A stretch of DNA of 18,757 nt from Isohypsibius dastychi (Eukaryota; Tardigrada; Eutardigrada; Parachela; Isohypsibiidae): the NCBI GenBank assembly GCA_034696485.1, contig JAQIWT010000518.1, forward strand, positions 1 to 18,757, given 5' to 3'. A program made the translations under genes and the position numbers. Below are positions 18,133 to 18,757 of the stretch, in pieces (positions within the stretch are counted from its first letter, which is position 1; each line of letters begins with the position of its first letter). The notes below the pieces were generated by a model that did not search any database, was not told where the DNA came from, and was given only the letters and a program-made list of their open reading frames with translations.

Positions 18133-18302
18133 GATGCTAATGTACGAATCGAGAACGTGATTCCGCCCCAGACAAGATTTCGCCCCAAACAAGATTTCGC
18201 CGCAAACAGCGAAAGAACTGAGCAGTAAAAGATGAAGAACTTCTTCAAATTAAATCAAGGGAAACTTTCTGGATACCATTGGAAGAAGAGTTACCGGGGA
18301 AA
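18133..18302. promoter_or_regulatory. Upstream region of SPATA6 with short tandem repeat
   Basis: This segment lies between the SPATA6 start and the candidate exon at 18303-18641. It contains a 17-bp tandem repeat, unit GCCCCARACAAGATTTC, at 18165-18181 and 18182-18198 with a decayed third copy from 18199. The repeat begins about 33 bp upstream of the SPATA6 ATG and could lie in its 5' UTR or core promoter. The SPATA6 frame remains open upstream of the ATG but has no earlier ATG. Confidence 0.45.
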
Positions 18303-18641
18303 CTATGGCCCACATACACCAACGTACATGCAAGTACTGGAGGCTGGCCCACGAGCCACGGTTCGTTCTCGTCCAGAATTATTGATACCTTGCAGAGGAA
18401 AAGCAACGAATATTTTCACATCTTGTGTATGGTAATACCGATCTTGTGTTTGACACGTTAGACAAACTGAGTCGAAATCGACAACTGTCGGAACTGGTTG
18501 CAAAAGGTCACGAACGATGACAGCTACCATGATAGTTACCAACAACAGTACTGGCACTGGTACTGTCTTTTGAGAAATACTTTTTGTTTCTATAAGCGAG
18601 TCTAAGTTATGGTACCAGGAAAACTCATATATTGGACCACC
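18303..18641 (-). CDS. Possible terminal exon of an unidentified membrane protein (partial)
   Basis: The minus strand is open for 113 codons from an acceptor-like CTCTAAACAG just before 18641 to TAG at 18303-18305. The conceptual product starts GGPIYEFSWYHN and has a strong hydrophobic segment (VPVPVLLLVTIMVAVIV, about residues 32-48), then a region with several cysteines and CVGVCGP-like ending. I do not recognise it. If real, the 5' exons lie beyond the window's right end. Open length and a transmembrane-like segment are the only support. A short overlapping plus-strand frame (18232-18435) is equally unsupported. Confidence 0.25.
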   Translation of the reverse strand, partial: GGPIYEFSWYHNLDSLIETKSISQKTVPVPVLLLVTIMVAVIVRDLLQPVPTVVDFDSVCLTCQTQDRYYHTQDVKIFVAFPLQGINNSGRERTVARGPASSTCMYVGVCGP

Positions 18642-18757
18642 CTGTTTAGAGCTTCATAAAGTGGTCCGCTCAGTTCTCAGGCACAACCAAAATCAAGAAA
18701 TTTGCAGCACCCCAGAAAAGAAATTCGCGGAAAGAATAAATCAATTGCTGACACTTC

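Noticed and set aside
1-18757. CRISPR array, phage or bacterial operon
   Set aside because: No spaced direct repeats, no ribosome-binding-site-led contiguous ORFs; spliceosomal introns throughout show a eukaryotic nuclear sequence.

Overview
This window comes from a nuclear genome of an invertebrate animal with a compact gene layout. Every gene I can model is split by GT-AG introns, most of them 54-115 bp long. The gene set is metazoan: secreted trypsin-type proteases, a Cys-loop acetylcholine-receptor subunit, NELF-E, Fcf2 and SPATA6. A small ecdysozoan such as a tardigrade would fit, but that is a guess from gene density and a glycine-rich secreted protein; nothing here fixes the phylum. 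I see no prokaryotic operon, CRISPR array, prophage or viral gene.

Layout. (1) 1-734: a 386-bp foldback element (214-599) upstream of a two-exon, 72-residue secreted protein gene (735-1018, +). (2) 1086-4010: two tandem minus-strand trypsin-like zymogen genes. They share most intron positions; the downstream one has Ala where the family has the oxyanion-hole Gly193. (3) 4317-5730: NELF-E (-), divergent from the Fcf2/DNTTIP2 gene (6267-6827, +), with a 536-bp shared upstream region between them. (4) 8144-12193: a ten-exon non-alpha nicotinic acetylcholine receptor subunit (+), whose 3' end converges closely on (5) an unrecognised two-exon, low-complexity protein gene (12266-12993, -). (6) 13575-14683: a four-exon secreted glycine-rich protein with an Asn-rich tract (-). 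(7) 15541-18132: a nine-exon SPATA6 homologue (-) with a 206-bp MITE-like element in its last intron. (8) 18303-18641: a possible terminal exon of another minus-strand gene, cut by the window edge.

Most genes are unrelated in function and appear to be ordinary neighbours rather than a co-working system. The exception is the protease pair, which looks like a tandem duplication. Gene models were joined by hand from splice consensus, reading phase and family similarity. Most junctions preserve frame, but the nAChR first exon and the SPATA6 exon 4/5 junction are uncertain.

I did not find a convincing new multi-gene system. The observations most worth checking are the Ala193 protease, the two inverted-repeat elements, the small secreted peptide gene and the divergent nAChR subunit.
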